A model generated the notes under the pieces. The model ran no database searches. It saw nothing but the letters and a program-made list of their open reading frames with translations, and was not told the DNA's origin. From assembly GCF_036108815.1 (NCBI RefSeq), contig NZ_CP107985.1:9607501-9671500 (forward strand): 64,000 nt of DNA, in the 5' to 3' direction. The translations under genes were made by a program, and so were the position numbers. Positions 18,517 through 27,080 of this stretch are shown piece after piece (position 1 is the stretch's first letter; each line of letters starts with the position of its first letter). This DNA is from Streptomyces sp. NBC_00353 (GTDB lineage: Bacteria > Actinomycetota > Actinomycetes > Streptomycetales > Streptomycetaceae).

Positions 18517-18954
18517 TCAGCCGTTGCGGTGCGCGGCCGCGCGGCGGCGCAGTACGAGGGTGCCCGCGCCCGCCAGGACGAACGCGGCAGCGGCCGAGCC
18601 CGCGAGGGCAGTGGTGTTGTCGCTCGTCGGTCCCAACGGGCGCTCGCCCGCGGCCACGCCGCCACGGGGCTCGGCGGAGTCGCGCTTCGAGGGACGGGCC
18701 GGGACCGCGCTGGGCCGGTCGCCCGCGGCCACGCCGCCACGGGGTGCCGCCGACGGCGCCTCGCCCCGGGTGGGCTTGCTCGCATCGGTTCCCCTGGTGG
18801 GCGCCGGGGTCCGCTCGGTGGCGGCCACCGATGGCTTGGGCTTTGCGTCGGAGGCGACCGATGCGACGGCCGTGGCCGACGGGACGAGTACCGCGCCCGC
18901 CGCGACAGCGGTCAGGACGGCGGTGCGCAAGGACATTCGGGGACGGTGGGACAT
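18517..18954 (-). CDS. Secreted Ala/Pro-rich surface protein with C-terminal anchor
   Basis: A 145-aa exported protein and likely partner of the adjacent sortase. Residues 1-31 are a signal peptide. The middle is a charged low-complexity stalk in which one unit is duplicated: PRGGVAAGDRPSAVPARP and PRGGVAAGERPLGP. The C-terminus has a transmembrane helix (LAGSAAAAFVLAGAGTLVL) followed by RRRAAAHR, the layout of a cell-wall sorting signal, although no LPXTG or LAXTG motif is visible. It starts 123 bp after the sensor-kinase stop and ends 75 bp before the sortase start. Confidence 0.75.
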   Translation of the reverse strand: MSHRPRMSLRTAVLTAVAAGAVLVPSATAVASVASDAKPKPSVAATERTPAPTRGTDASKPTRGEAPSAAPRGGVAAGDRPSAVPARPSKRDSAEPRGGVAAGERPLGPTSDNTTALAGSAAAAFVLAGAGTLVLRRRAAAHRNG

Positions 18955-19077
18955 ACGTGGCTCCAGTTCCAGCCCGGCTTTGGTGGTGCCTGGACGCCGA
19001 TTCGCACCAGGCGCCGGACATGCCGTCAGCCTGGCGGGACCTTGTGAAGAAGCTGTCAGAGCGCTGTGGTCATCGCA

Positions 19078-21084
19078 TCAGCCCGGATGACCGGCGGACG
19101 ATCCCCGACGGTCCGCGCCCTCTGGTCGCCGGCCCGGGACCTGCACCGGCTCGCTCGCTGGCCGGCCTGCCGGCAGCCGTAGCGTGAAGACCGAGCCTTC
19201 CCCTTGCGTACTCACCGCGCTCGCGCCGCCACCATGCGCCTCGGCGAGCTTCCTGACGATCGCCAGGCCGAGACCGCTGCCGCCGGTGCGGCGGGTCCGG
19301 GATTTCTCGGCTCGCCAGAAGCGGTCGAAGACGTACGGGAGGTCCTCGGCCGAGATACCGGTTCCCGTGTCGGCGACGTCCACGACCACCTCGTCACCCG
19401 ACTCGGTGCCGTACGCGCACAGGGTCACGCGTCCCCCCGACGGCGTGTGACGCACCGCGTTGGACACCAGGTTGTCGATGGCCTGCCGCAGTCGCACCGG
19501 GTCGGCGGTCAGTTCGGGGGACGGGGATCCGGGCGCCGGCTTGCGTACCGTCAGGGTGACACCGGCCGTTTCGGCCCGGGCCCGGTGCGCCGCGGTGATC
19601 TGTCCGAAGAGGTCGAGGATCCGTACCGGCTCCGGGTGCAGACGCAGCGCGCCCGCGTCGGCCGCGGCCAGGTCCTGGAGGTCGTCGATGATGTGTTGCA
19701 GCTGGACCGCTTCCTCCAGGAGCGAGGAGATGAACGCCGGCTCGGGGTCGGCCAGGCCGTCCTGTGCGGCCTCCAGCCAGCCGCGGATGTTGCTCAGCGG
19801 GGTACGCAGCTCGTGGGCGACATCGCTGACCATCATCTTCCGCTGTTCCTCGAGGCGCGCACGGTGCGCCGTCATGTCGTTGAAGGCTGCGGCCAGGCGC
19901 CCGATCTCGTTGTCATCGGCGACCAGTACGGCCGCCGATTCCTCACCGTCCCGCATCCGCTGGGCGGCCCCCGTGAGCGCCCGCAGCGGACGTACGAGCC
20001 GGGCCCCGGCCAGCACCGAAGCACCGACGGTGAGGGCGAGGACGAGGGCGGCGACGCCTGCGATCCGAGCAGTGTTCGCCGGTGAGAGGTCGAAACCGGG
20101 CACGGTGGCGCCGTTCGCGTCCCCGATGAACAGCAGCGCGGGCGAGGCGACATACGAGCTCAACTGCTCGTGGCGGGCGGTGCCCACGCACGACGCGATG
20201 GCCCGGTCGGCGTCACTGCTCCGGACGGCCGGTACGGGTGTGGGGGCGGAGGACCGGCGGACCGGTGCCGCGCTCGGCTCAGGCTTGCTTCCCTGGTCCC
20301 AGGAGAGGTCCAGCCGCAGGTCGACGACCATCCGGCCCTGGCGGTCCAGACAGGCATTGGCCAGCTTGTTGAGCGTGCCGAGCGCCTTCTTCTCGGTCCT
20401 GGTGGGCTCGTCCAGTGCGTCGGTGCTGCATCTGGTGCCCAGGATGCGGTCGGGATCGTTGCCCACGATCTGGATGCGAGGGCGCCCGCTGGGCCCCTCG
20501 ACGACGTCCGAGGCGATCCCTACATCATTGAGACACGACACGACTTCGTCGGCGGCTCGGCGCAACTGCGTACGTTCCGCCGTCGGCAACCGGAACGGCC
20601 CGACGGCCCGCGGGTCGACGCGGTCGGCCGCTGTGTCGCTCGTACCGGTGGTCTGCGCCGCGAGCGCGGTGTCCACGGACAGCGGGTCGACGATCGCGGA
20701 GGCCTGCGTGGGCAACGCCGGCGGCGAGGACCCGGCCGCGGAGTCGACGATGACCTCCCGGTTCTGGGTGGTCAGTGCGATCCGGCGATCCGACTGGCGG
20801 GCCAGATCACGCACCGTCGCCCCGACGTCGTCCCATCGGGGGTGGCCCGCCGCGAAGCCGAGCAGTTCGTTGTAGATCCGGGCGTCGGCGGTCAGGTTCT
20901 GGCCCTGCTCCTGTTTGATCGCGCCGGAGGTGGTCTGGACGGCGAGCCATGCGGTGGCCGCCACCGAACAGGCCGCCACCAGCACCGATACGGCAAGCAG
21001 CCGTCCGAGCAGGCTCTTGCGGAGCGGCAGCCGCTGCGGGTCCCACGGCCGGCCACGCCGGTCCTTCCGGCTACGACGAGGCAC
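19078..21084 (-). CDS. Two-component sensor histidine kinase
   Basis: A 668-aa membrane kinase. TM1 is at about 28-50. A large extracytoplasmic domain (about 50-340) contains a Pro/Ser-rich loop, and TM2 lies near 340-362. A HAMP linker (LVRPLRALTGAAQRMRDGE) leads to the HisKA dimerisation helix with phospho-acceptor His424 (VAHELRTPLSNIRGW). The HATPase has the N box (LVSNAVRHTPSG), G1 (DTGTGIS), F box and G2 (GSGLGLAIV). The start overlaps the response regulator stop by 14 bp, so the two are translationally coupled. The inducing signal is unknown; the neighbouring sortase and surface protein suggest an envelope function. Confidence 0.93.
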   Translation of the reverse strand: MPRRSRKDRRGRPWDPQRLPLRKSLLGRLLAVSVLVAACSVAATAWLAVQTTSGAIKQEQGQNLTADARIYNELLGFAAGHPRWDDVGATVRDLARQSDRRIALTTQNREVIVDSAAGSSPPALPTQASAIVDPLSVDTALAAQTTGTSDTAADRVDPRAVGPFRLPTAERTQLRRAADEVVSCLNDVGIASDVVEGPSGRPRIQIVGNDPDRILGTRCSTDALDEPTRTEKKALGTLNKLANACLDRQGRMVVDLRLDLSWDQGSKPEPSAAPVRRSSAPTPVPAVRSSDADRAIASCVGTARHEQLSSYVASPALLFIGDANGATVPGFDLSPANTARIAGVAALVLALTVGASVLAGARLVRPLRALTGAAQRMRDGEESAAVLVADDNEIGRLAAAFNDMTAHRARLEEQRKMMVSDVAHELRTPLSNIRGWLEAAQDGLADPEPAFISSLLEEAVQLQHIIDDLQDLAAADAGALRLHPEPVRILDLFGQITAAHRARAETAGVTLTVRKPAPGSPSPELTADPVRLRQAIDNLVSNAVRHTPSGGRVTLCAYGTESGDEVVVDVADTGTGISAEDLPYVFDRFWRAEKSRTRRTGGSGLGLAIVRKLAEAHGGGASAVSTQGEGSVFTLRLPAGRPASEPVQVPGRRPEGADRRGSSAGHPG

Positions 21085-21823
21085 GCGGCGCCCTCTTGGC
21101 GGCCGGGTCGGTCAGCTTGTAACCCACACCGAAGACGGTGAGCAGCCGGGTCGGCTTGCGCGGCGCGGGCTCGATCTTCTTGCGCAGGTTCATGATGTGC
21201 ACGTCGACCGTGCGGTTGCTGATGTACCGGTCGAAGCCGTGCAGTTCCTCCAGGAGCCGCTGTCTGCTGAAGACCCGCTCGGGTTCGGCGGCCATCGCGG
21301 CGAGGATACGGAACTCGCCGGGGGTGCACTCCACGTACGCCCCGTCGACCGACACCTCGTACCGGACGGGGTCGACCCGGAGCGCGCCCACGGACAGCAC
21401 CTCGTCGGTGGCGCCGGTGGCGCCGGTGGCGGGGGGCACATCCGGTGTCCGGCGGGTGCGGCGCAGGAGCGTACGGACCCGGGCCATCAGCTCACGCGGG
21501 CTGTACGGCTTGGTCATGTAGTCGTCGGCGCCGAGGTCGAGGCCGAGCAGCAGATCGTCCTCGGTGGTGCGGGCCGTCAGCATCAGGACGGGCAGTTCCC
21601 GGCGCTCGGCACGCAGCACACGCAGCACGTCCAGACCGTCCGCCCGCTCCATCATCACATCGAGAACAAGCAGGTCGGGCTCTTTGTCTTTGTGCCGCAC
21701 CTCGTCGAGCGCGGCGAGCCCGTCCCCGACGACCGTGACCGCGTGGCCCTCGTGTTCGAGGTAACGGCGTACGAGTTCGGCCTGCTTCTCGTCGTCTTCG
21801 GCGACTATCACGTTTGCGCACAC
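21071..21823 (-). CDS. OmpR/PhoB-type response regulator
   Basis: A 250-aa DNA-binding protein. The receiver domain has the acidic pocket AEDDE (residues 8-12), phospho-acceptor Asp55 (LLVLDVMM), and the TARTT and KPYSPREL switch residues. A Gly/Ala/Thr linker leads to the winged-helix output domain (TPGEFRILAAMA, RTVDVHIMNLRKKIE, LLTVFGVGYKL). I chose the GTG at 21823. The open frame continues to 22063, but that extension is antisense to the MFS fragment and lacks regulator similarity. It probably controls its own kinase operon and perhaps the sortase locus. Confidence 0.92.
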   Translation of the reverse strand: MCANVIVAEDDEKQAELVRRYLEHEGHAVTVVGDGLAALDEVRHKDKEPDLLVLDVMMERADGLDVLRVLRAERRELPVLMLTARTTEDDLLLGLDLGADDYMTKPYSPRELMARVRTLLRRTRRTPDVPPATGATGATDEVLSVGALRVDPVRYEVSVDGAYVECTPGEFRILAAMAAEPERVFSRQRLLEELHGFDRYISNRTVDVHIMNLRKKIEPAPRKPTRLLTVFGVGYKLTDPAAKRAPRASS

Positions 21824-21848
21824 GAGGTCGATCGTAGGCGAGTGCGGG

Positions 21849-22085
21849 GTGCGGTCCGGTGGGCGAGCCCGCGCGGCAGACCGGCTCGGCCGGCGTGCCG
21901 TCTTGCCGCTGGGGTGTGTGCTCGCCCTGGCCGGAGTCGCCCTCATGTCGGTTGACGCACTCGTGTTCGTCGTGGGCGGCCTGAGCGTCCTGGTGATCGG
22001 ATTCTTCATCATCCACGGACTCGCGAGCGGTTGGGTAACGGCCCGCGCCGCCGACATCAGCACCGGCCAGGCCGCGTCCTTCTAC
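21849..22085 (+). pseudogene. MFS transporter fragment, left of the IS200/IS605 insertion
   Basis: The frame encodes the last transmembrane helices of an MFS permease (LPLGCVLALAGVALMSV, SVLVIGFFIIHGLASGWV) ending TGQAASFY. It resumes at 23965 with SFYIGSSMFGNLG. The first ten or so helices are missing, so the gene was already broken on its 5' side; the IS then split what remained. Confidence 0.75.
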
Positions 22086-22187
22086 CTCTGTTCTTGGCCA
22101 GTGCTCCGCCCTTCAGGGCGGGGGTGAAGGCCATCCTTGGCCCGGAGGCGCGCAGCGCCGGAGTGCTCTGCGGCTGCGGGGTGACGG

Positions 22188-22616
22188 TCAGATGGGACGC
22201 TGCTGGTTTTCGATGTACTGCTTTACGACGGTCAGGGGTGCCCCGCCGCATGATCCTGCGAAGTAGGAGCCGGACCAGAAGTGTCCGCCCCACAGGTACC
22301 GGCGGACGTGGCTGTCGTACTCCTGGCGGAGCCTGCGGGAGCTGACGCCCTTGAGGGAGTTGACCAGCTTGGAGAGCTGGACCTTGGGCGGGTAGTGCAC
22401 GAGCAGGTGGACGTGGTCCTGCTCGCCGTTGAACTGTTTAAGCTCGGCCTCGAAGTCGGCGCAGACCTCCCGCATGATCTCTTCGGTGCGGGTCAGCATG
22501 GCGTCGGTGAACGCCTTCCGCCGGTACTTCGTGACAAAAACCAAGTGAACGTGCAGGTTGTAGACGACGTGACGTCCGGTGCGCACATCGGGATTGGGTT
22601 TCCAGCGCGGTGACAT
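22188..22616 (-). CDS. tnpA: IS200-type TnpA (Y1 HUH transposase)
   Basis: A 142-aa single-strand transposase. The HUH metal motif is DHVHLLVHYPP and the catalytic tyrosine is Tyr134 (LTVVKQYIENQ). It also has the typical VYNLHVHLVFVTKYRRKAF N-terminus and WGGHFWSGSYF. It acts as a dimer on the hairpin ends of the element and excises and inserts single-stranded DNA circles at replication forks. Length is normal and all key residues are present, so it could be active. It starts 11 bp from the divergent tnpB start. Confidence 0.95.
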   Translation of the reverse strand: MSPRWKPNPDVRTGRHVVYNLHVHLVFVTKYRRKAFTDAMLTRTEEIMREVCADFEAELKQFNGEQDHVHLLVHYPPKVQLSKLVNSLKGVSSRRLRQEYDSHVRRYLWGGHFWSGSYFAGSCGGAPLTVVKQYIENQQRPI

Positions 22617-22627
22617 AGACCAATGCT

Positions 22628-23920
22628 ATGCTCTCGGTTGTGAGTCAAGGCACCCTGGTAAAGCGGCAGTTCGGGCACCGTGCCCGGCTTTCGCTGTCTC
22701 CTGCTGGGATTCGCACGGCGGATGATCAGGCGCACGCGGCCCGCACGATGTGGAATCTTCTCCACGCGTGGTGGCGGATGATGCCGAAGGAGAGGCGGAC
22801 GCTCGCGAACGCGGATGAAGCGATCCGTCAGGCACGTAAGGACATTGACTTCCTCGCCGTGCTGCCGGCCCAGGCCGCGCAGGCCGTGCTGAAGACGTAC
22901 TTCCAGGCGTGGAAGAACTGCTGGGAGGGTCGCGCCGACGCCCCGAACTTCAAGGGCCGCTTCCGCACGGTGATGTCGGTGGACATCCCGCAGGGCCGGG
23001 ACCTGAACGTCGTCCGTGTGCACCGCCGCTGGGGCGTGGTCAGCATTCCCAAGGTGGGCCGGGTCCGCTTCCGGTGGACCCGAGACCTTCCGGTCGGCAA
23101 GCGTGCAGGCGCGGAGAACCGGATCACCGGGGCACGGCTGGTCAAGGACGCGCTCGGCTGGCACATCGCCTTCCGTGTTCAGACCTTGGAGGTCAGGCCC
23201 GAGCCTCACCGGGGGCCGGACGTCGGCATCGACGTGGGTGTCACCGTGCCGCTGGCCCTCTCGGACGGCGAAACGTACGAGCACGGCGAATGGCTGACCG
23301 GCAAGGAGAAGGCCAGGCTTCTGCACCTGGAGCAGCGCGCCGCGCAGCGTAAGCGGCACCGCAAGCCCGGCGAGCGCACCAGCCGCCGGCTGCACCGCAC
23401 CTACGACCAGATCGCAGGACTGCGCGCGAAAGCCAAGCGCCGGGCCCTGGACTGGCAGCACCAGACGACCACCGTCATCGCTAAGCGGTACGGCACCGTA
23501 GTGGTCGAAGCACTCACCATCACGAACATGGTCAAGTCAGCCAGGGGAACCATCGAGGAGCCGGGGAAGAACGTTGCCCAGAAGTCTGGGCTGAACCGCT
23601 CCATCAGCGGGGAGGCATGGGGCCGGACGGTCACCATGCTGACGTACAAGACCGCCCAGCTCGGCGGCACCCTGCACAAGGTCCCCGCCCCCGGCACCTC
23701 CCAACGCTGCTCAGCGTGCGGCTTCACCACGCCCGGCAACCGGGAGGACCAGGCCGTGTTCGTGTGCAAGAACCCGGACTGCGGCTGGTCGGGCAACGCC
23801 GACCACAACGCAGCCCGGAACATCTTGCACCTGTACCGCATGGGCCTCGCGCTCATCCCGGCTGCCGGGAGGGCAGTCGTCAGGCGCGCGAAGCGCGTCA
23901 AGCCCGCTGCCGCAAGGTAA
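22628..23920 (+). CDS. tnpB: TnpB (IS605 OrfB), RNA-guided nuclease family
   Basis: A 430-aa protein with an N-terminal helix-turn-helix/wedge part, then a RuvC-like nuclease with Asp202 (VGIDVGVTVPL), Glu294 (VVVEALTITNM) and Asp392 (GNADHNAARN). The four-cysteine zinc ribbon lies before the last motif (CSACGF and CKNPDCGW). All residues needed for omega-RNA-guided cutting are present. Known TnpBs cut the empty donor site next to a target-adjacent motif and so favour retention of the element. The basic tail AKRVKPAAAR is normal. Expression is from the 12-bp divergent gap with tnpA. Confidence 0.95.
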   Translation: MLSVVSQGTLVKRQFGHRARLSLSPAGIRTADDQAHAARTMWNLLHAWWRMMPKERRTLANADEAIRQARKDIDFLAVLPAQAAQAVLKTYFQAWKNCWEGRADAPNFKGRFRTVMSVDIPQGRDLNVVRVHRRWGVVSIPKVGRVRFRWTRDLPVGKRAGAENRITGARLVKDALGWHIAFRVQTLEVRPEPHRGPDVGIDVGVTVPLALSDGETYEHGEWLTGKEKARLLHLEQRAAQRKRHRKPGERTSRRLHRTYDQIAGLRAKAKRRALDWQHQTTTVIAKRYGTVVVEALTITNMVKSARGTIEEPGKNVAQKSGLNRSISGEAWGRTVTMLTYKTAQLGGTLHKVPAPGTSQRCSACGFTTPGNREDQAVFVCKNPDCGWSGNADHNAARNILHLYRMGLALIPAAGRAVVRRAKRVKPAAAR

Positions 23921-23973
23921 GCAGGAATCTCCCGGCTTCAGCCAGGAGAGCACTTCAACTCGTGTCCTTCTAC
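23800..23973 (+). ncRNA. Candidate omega-RNA (TnpB guide RNA scaffold)
   Basis: In this family the guide RNA comes from the 3' end of tnpB through the right end of the element, and its guide is the first 16-20 bases beyond that end. Here the right end forms a hairpin at 23928-23949, and the adjacent flank (from about 23974, ATCGGCTCGTCG) would be the guide, targeting the intact MFS gene. Placement is by family rule only. Confidence 0.4.
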
Positions 23974-24111
23974 ATCGGCTCGTCGATGTTCGGAAACCTC
24001 GGCAGTACGGCGTGGTCGCACGCCGGCTGGCCCGGCGTACTGGCGCTCGCTGGCAGTCTGCTCACCGTGGCGAGCGTGCTGGCAGGGGGTTGCGGCGCAT
24101 TCCGGCGCTAA
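23965..24111 (+). pseudogene. MFS transporter fragment, right of the IS200/IS605 insertion
   Basis: Continues the split permease: SFYIGSSMFGNLGSTAWSHA, then a final hydrophobic helix (GVLALAGSLLTVASVLAGG) and the natural stop TAA. The frame differs from the left half, as expected from the insertion. Confidence 0.75.
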
Positions 24112-24335
24112 CGCCCTGAGCGGCTGCGGGCCCGGCTGCGCGGCTCAGAGTCCCGAGCAGGTCGATGCTGCGCTCCTACGGCGCCACCATCTCTGCCGTG
24201 AATGCCTCAAGCGAGGACGGACCTCGCACATCTCCTCAGGGGTCACACCTGATACAAGCTCACGCGGTACCCGGCAGACGGCAGTTGGGGTACCTAACGA
24301 AGCTCTACTAGTAACTCGTAATTTAGGAATTATTA

Positions 24336-24364
24336 TTGACACGCGCCGGTAACCGCTGCAAGAT
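24336..24364 (+). promoter_or_regulatory. Promoter candidate for the alpha-galactosidase gene
   Basis: TTGACA at 24336-24341 and CAAGAT at 24359-24364, separated by 17 bp, in an unusually AT-rich patch (24308-24340). It lies 129 bp before the gene start. The -35 is a consensus match and the -10 is weaker. Confidence 0.45.
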
Positions 24365-24492
24365 CCTGGAAACCGACCGCAGGCGCGCGGGGATTGACTG
24401 GTCCGAAGGCCGACCGCCGCACCCTCCACGAGGGAGCGGTACCTCAGACTCACGACCAGTCCGGGTCGGCACGCCTGATCGAAGGATCCGAT

Positions 24493-26574
24493 GTGAAACG
24501 ACATCTCACCGTCCTCCTCGCCCTCCTGACCGGCTTGCTGGTCGTGGCAGCACCCGCCCACGCCGGGCCGGCGGCCGGCACTGTCGCCGTCACGGCGCCA
24601 GCACCTCAGCAGGTGCTGAGCCCGACGCCGTACATGGGCTGGAACACTTACTACGCGCTGGGTGGCGATCCGACCGAGGCCGAGGTCAAGTCAATAGCCG
24701 ACTTCTTGGTCAGCAGCGGTCTGCGCGACGCCGGCTACCAGTACGTCTGGATCGACGGCAATTGGGCGGCGCCGACCCCACGCAGCTCGGCCGGCGACTT
24801 GGTGGCCAACCCCGACCAATTTCCGAACGGGCTGAAGCCGCTGGTCGACTACATCCACGCCAAGGGCCTGAAGGCCGGCATCTACACCGACGCCGGCCCG
24901 TACATCCCGGGCAAGTGCGGACTCGGCAGCCACGGCTACTATCAGCGCGACGCGGACCAGTTCGCCGCCTGGGAGTTCGACGCGGTCAAGGTGGACTACC
25001 TCTGCGGGATCGCCGCGGACCTCGACCCGAAGACCGTCTACACCGAGTTCGCGCAGGCGTTGCGGAACAACGCCAGCGGGCGCCCCATGATCTTCAACCT
25101 CTGCAACCCGGTGACCTCCCCGGACTGGGGCAACTACCCGGAGGAGCAGCAGTCGACGCACTCCTGGACCTACGCGCCGGCGATCGCGCAGTCCTGGCGG
25201 ACGTACACGGATGTGGGTTTCGTCGGCGAGATCAAGTTCAAGGACGTGCTGCGGAACTACGATGCGAACGCGCGGCACCCCGAGGCCGCCGGGCCGGGGC
25301 ACTTCAACGACCCGGACTACCTGGGACCTGAGCTGGGGATGACCGACGAGGAGTTCCGTACCCAGATGACGCTCTGGTCGGTGGCGGCCGCGCCGCTGCT
25401 GATCGGCAGCGACGTCCGTAAGCTCAGCCAGACCTCGCTCGACATTCTCGCGGACCCCGATGTACTCGCGATCAACCAGGACACCGCCGGCATCCAGGCC
25501 GTCCGCGTCGGCCCCGCCGGTACGACGGAGACCTGGGTGAAGCGGCTGGTCAACGGTGACCGTGCCGTGATGCTGCTGAACCGGGGCGACAGCCCAACGA
25601 CCCTGACCACGAAGGCGTCGTCGGTCGGGCTGTCCGGGGATCGGTTCACCCTGAAGAACGCCTGGACCAACCGGGTCACCGAGAGCGCCGGCACCATCAG
25701 TGCCGCCGTCCCGGCCCACGGCGCGGCCCTGTTCCGGGTCGGCCCGGCCACGGGCAAGCCCGGTGTCCCGCACGTCGTCGCCGGCCTTCCGCAGGTGACG
25801 CAGGTCGGTGGCGACGCGGTGCCGGCCGGGGCCGCCCCGCTGGTCGCCGGCGGCGACCAGGCCCGGGTCGAGGTCACCGTCCGTAACGACGGTGCGCAGC
25901 CGGTCTTCGCGCCGCAGGTTGAGCTGACGGTGCCCGCCGGCTGGACGGCCCGTCCGCTCGGCAAAGCGCCGAAGCTGCTGCGCTCCAACCATTCCGCGAC
26001 CTTCGCCTTCACGGTGACCCTGCCGGCCACCGCCGCGCCGGGCAGCACCGCGCTGACCGGCAAGACGTCGTACAAGGTGATCGGTAAGGGACGCCTGCGG
26101 CAGGAGACGGCCACGGCGGTAGTCGTCGCACCGGCAGCGCCGGACGGCGACGTCGTACTGTCGCACCACAAGTGGATCAGCGCCACCAGCGGGTGGATGA
26201 GCCCGACGGTCGACCTGAGCGTCGGTGGTTCGTCGCCGATCAGCATGCTCGGCCAGGTCCACCCGACCGGTATCGGGGTCGCCTCACCCTCCGCGGTCCG
26301 CTACTACCTCGGCGACAAGTGCAGCCGGCTGACCGCGACCGTCGGCATCGACGATGCGGTGCGCAACGTCGGCCCGGACGGCGGCACGTCGACCTTCCAG
26401 GTGATCGGTGACGGCCGGGTGCTGTTCGACAGCGGTGTGCTGACCCGCGACGACACCCGCCAGGCCGACATTGACCTGACCGGCGTCCGCGTGCTCGACC
26501 TGGTGGTCGGCGACGGCGGCGACGGCGGCTACAACGACCGCGCCAACTGGGCCGGTCTGAACGCCACCTGCTGA
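24493..26574 (+). CDS. Secreted GH27 alpha-galactosidase with NPCBM domain
   Basis: A 693-aa exported glycoside hydrolase. Residues 1-25 are a signal peptide ending VAAPAHA. The GH27 barrel spans about 40-400, opening with YMGWNTYYALGG; the nucleophile is Asp168 (FDAVKVDYLCG) and the acid/base Asp273 (GHFNDPDYLG). A C-terminal beta domain follows, then an NEW3-type alpha-galactosidase-associated domain (about 445-555, VPAGWTARPLGKAPKLL) and an NPCBM carbohydrate-binding module to the end (YYLGDKCSRLTATVGIDD). It would release alpha-galactosyl residues from plant galactomannan or raffinose-type sugars outside the cell. GTG start at 24493 has GAAGGA 7 bp upstream. It is a single gene with its own terminator. 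Confidence 0.93.
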   Translation: MKRHLTVLLALLTGLLVVAAPAHAGPAAGTVAVTAPAPQQVLSPTPYMGWNTYYALGGDPTEAEVKSIADFLVSSGLRDAGYQYVWIDGNWAAPTPRSSAGDLVANPDQFPNGLKPLVDYIHAKGLKAGIYTDAGPYIPGKCGLGSHGYYQRDADQFAAWEFDAVKVDYLCGIAADLDPKTVYTEFAQALRNNASGRPMIFNLCNPVTSPDWGNYPEEQQSTHSWTYAPAIAQSWRTYTDVGFVGEIKFKDVLRNYDANARHPEAAGPGHFNDPDYLGPELGMTDEEFRTQMTLWSVAAAPLLIGSDVRKLSQTSLDILADPDVLAINQDTAGIQAVRVGPAGTTETWVKRLVNGDRAVMLLNRGDSPTTLTTKASSVGLSGDRFTLKNAWTNRVTESAGTISAAVPAHGAALFRVGPATGKPGVPHVVAGLPQVTQVGGDAVPAGAAPLVAGGDQARVEVTVRNDGAQPVFAPQVELTVPAGWTARPLGKAPKLLRSNHSATFAFTVTLPATAAPGSTALTGKTSYKVIGKGRLRQETATAVVVAPAAPDGDVVLSHHKWISATSGWMSPTVDLSVGGSSPISMLGQVHPTGIGVASPSAVRYYLGDKCSRLTATVGIDDAVRNVGPDGGTSTFQVIGDGRVLFDSGVLTRDDTRQADIDLTGVRVLDLVVGDGGDGGYNDRANWAGLNATC

Positions 26575-26580
26575 TTCGGC

Positions 26581-26620
26581 TCGGCCGCACCCAGGTGACA
26601 CCTCACCTGGGTGCGGCCGA
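26581..26620 (+). terminator. Intrinsic terminator of the alpha-galactosidase gene
   Basis: Perfect 18-bp inverted repeat (TCGGCCGCACCCAGGTGA, loop CACC, then its complement), beginning 7 bp after the stop codon. Confidence 0.88.
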
Positions 26621-26734
26621 TTCGCCAAGACTTTGAGACGCCGTGGCGCGGTTACATGCCACGGCGTCGTGATGTTGGGCCGGCCCGCATGGGGAGCGGA
26701 CGGCGTCAGGCGCGCCGCAGCACAACGAGTTCGG

Positions 26735-26893
26735 GGCCCTCGATGACTTGAGCCTGATGCGGACCTGGGAGTAGAACGTCGGCGACGCCACATGCAGCAT
26801 CGGGAAGATCACGAATTCAAGTGGCGTCCCTGTCCGCCTCATGGTGATCACAGCAGATCGCACGGCATACCCGGTCACCTCGATGATCTGCAT
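26735..26893 (-). pseudogene. Conserved hypothetical protein, N-terminal fragment
   Basis: From ATG at 26893 the frame reads MQIIEVTGYAVRSAVITMRR, then TPLEFVIFPMLHVASPTFYS. I recognise this as the start of a Streptomyces protein family of unknown function that opens with this beta-rich segment. Similarity ends after about 50 residues. Confidence 0.45.
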
Positions 26894-27080
26894 GATGCCG
26901 GGCCGCGATCGGTTCGTCATTGCCGAGCAGGGCGGATGGGCCCTGCACTTCAAGGTGCTGGCGATCTTCATGAGTCTTCCAGCTAGGAAGTGCTGCAAGG
27001 CGACAAGGTCACGTCCAACGGCGCGACGTCACGAATGCCGGGCTGCTATGACCTGAACTTCGTCCGTTGCCCTTCGGAGA

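Larger units (their letters stand above)
22086..23973. mobile_element. IS200/IS605-family element (tnpA + tnpB)
   Basis: An apparently complete element with divergent tnpA (minus) and tnpB (plus). Subterminal hairpins are visible at both ends: CCGCCCTTCAGGGCGG near 22106-22121, and TCTCCCGGCTTCAGCCAGGAGA near 23928-23949. It splits an MFS gene. The nonamer TCCTTCTAC occurs at both junctions (22077-22085 and 23965-23973); these elements do not normally duplicate their target, so one copy is probably the element's own right cleavage site. Exact ends within a few bases are therefore uncertain. Confidence 0.85.

Noticed and set aside
21824..22063. N-terminal extension of the response regulator
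   Set aside because: Antisense to the MFS fragment, and the receiver domain begins at the GTG at 21823.
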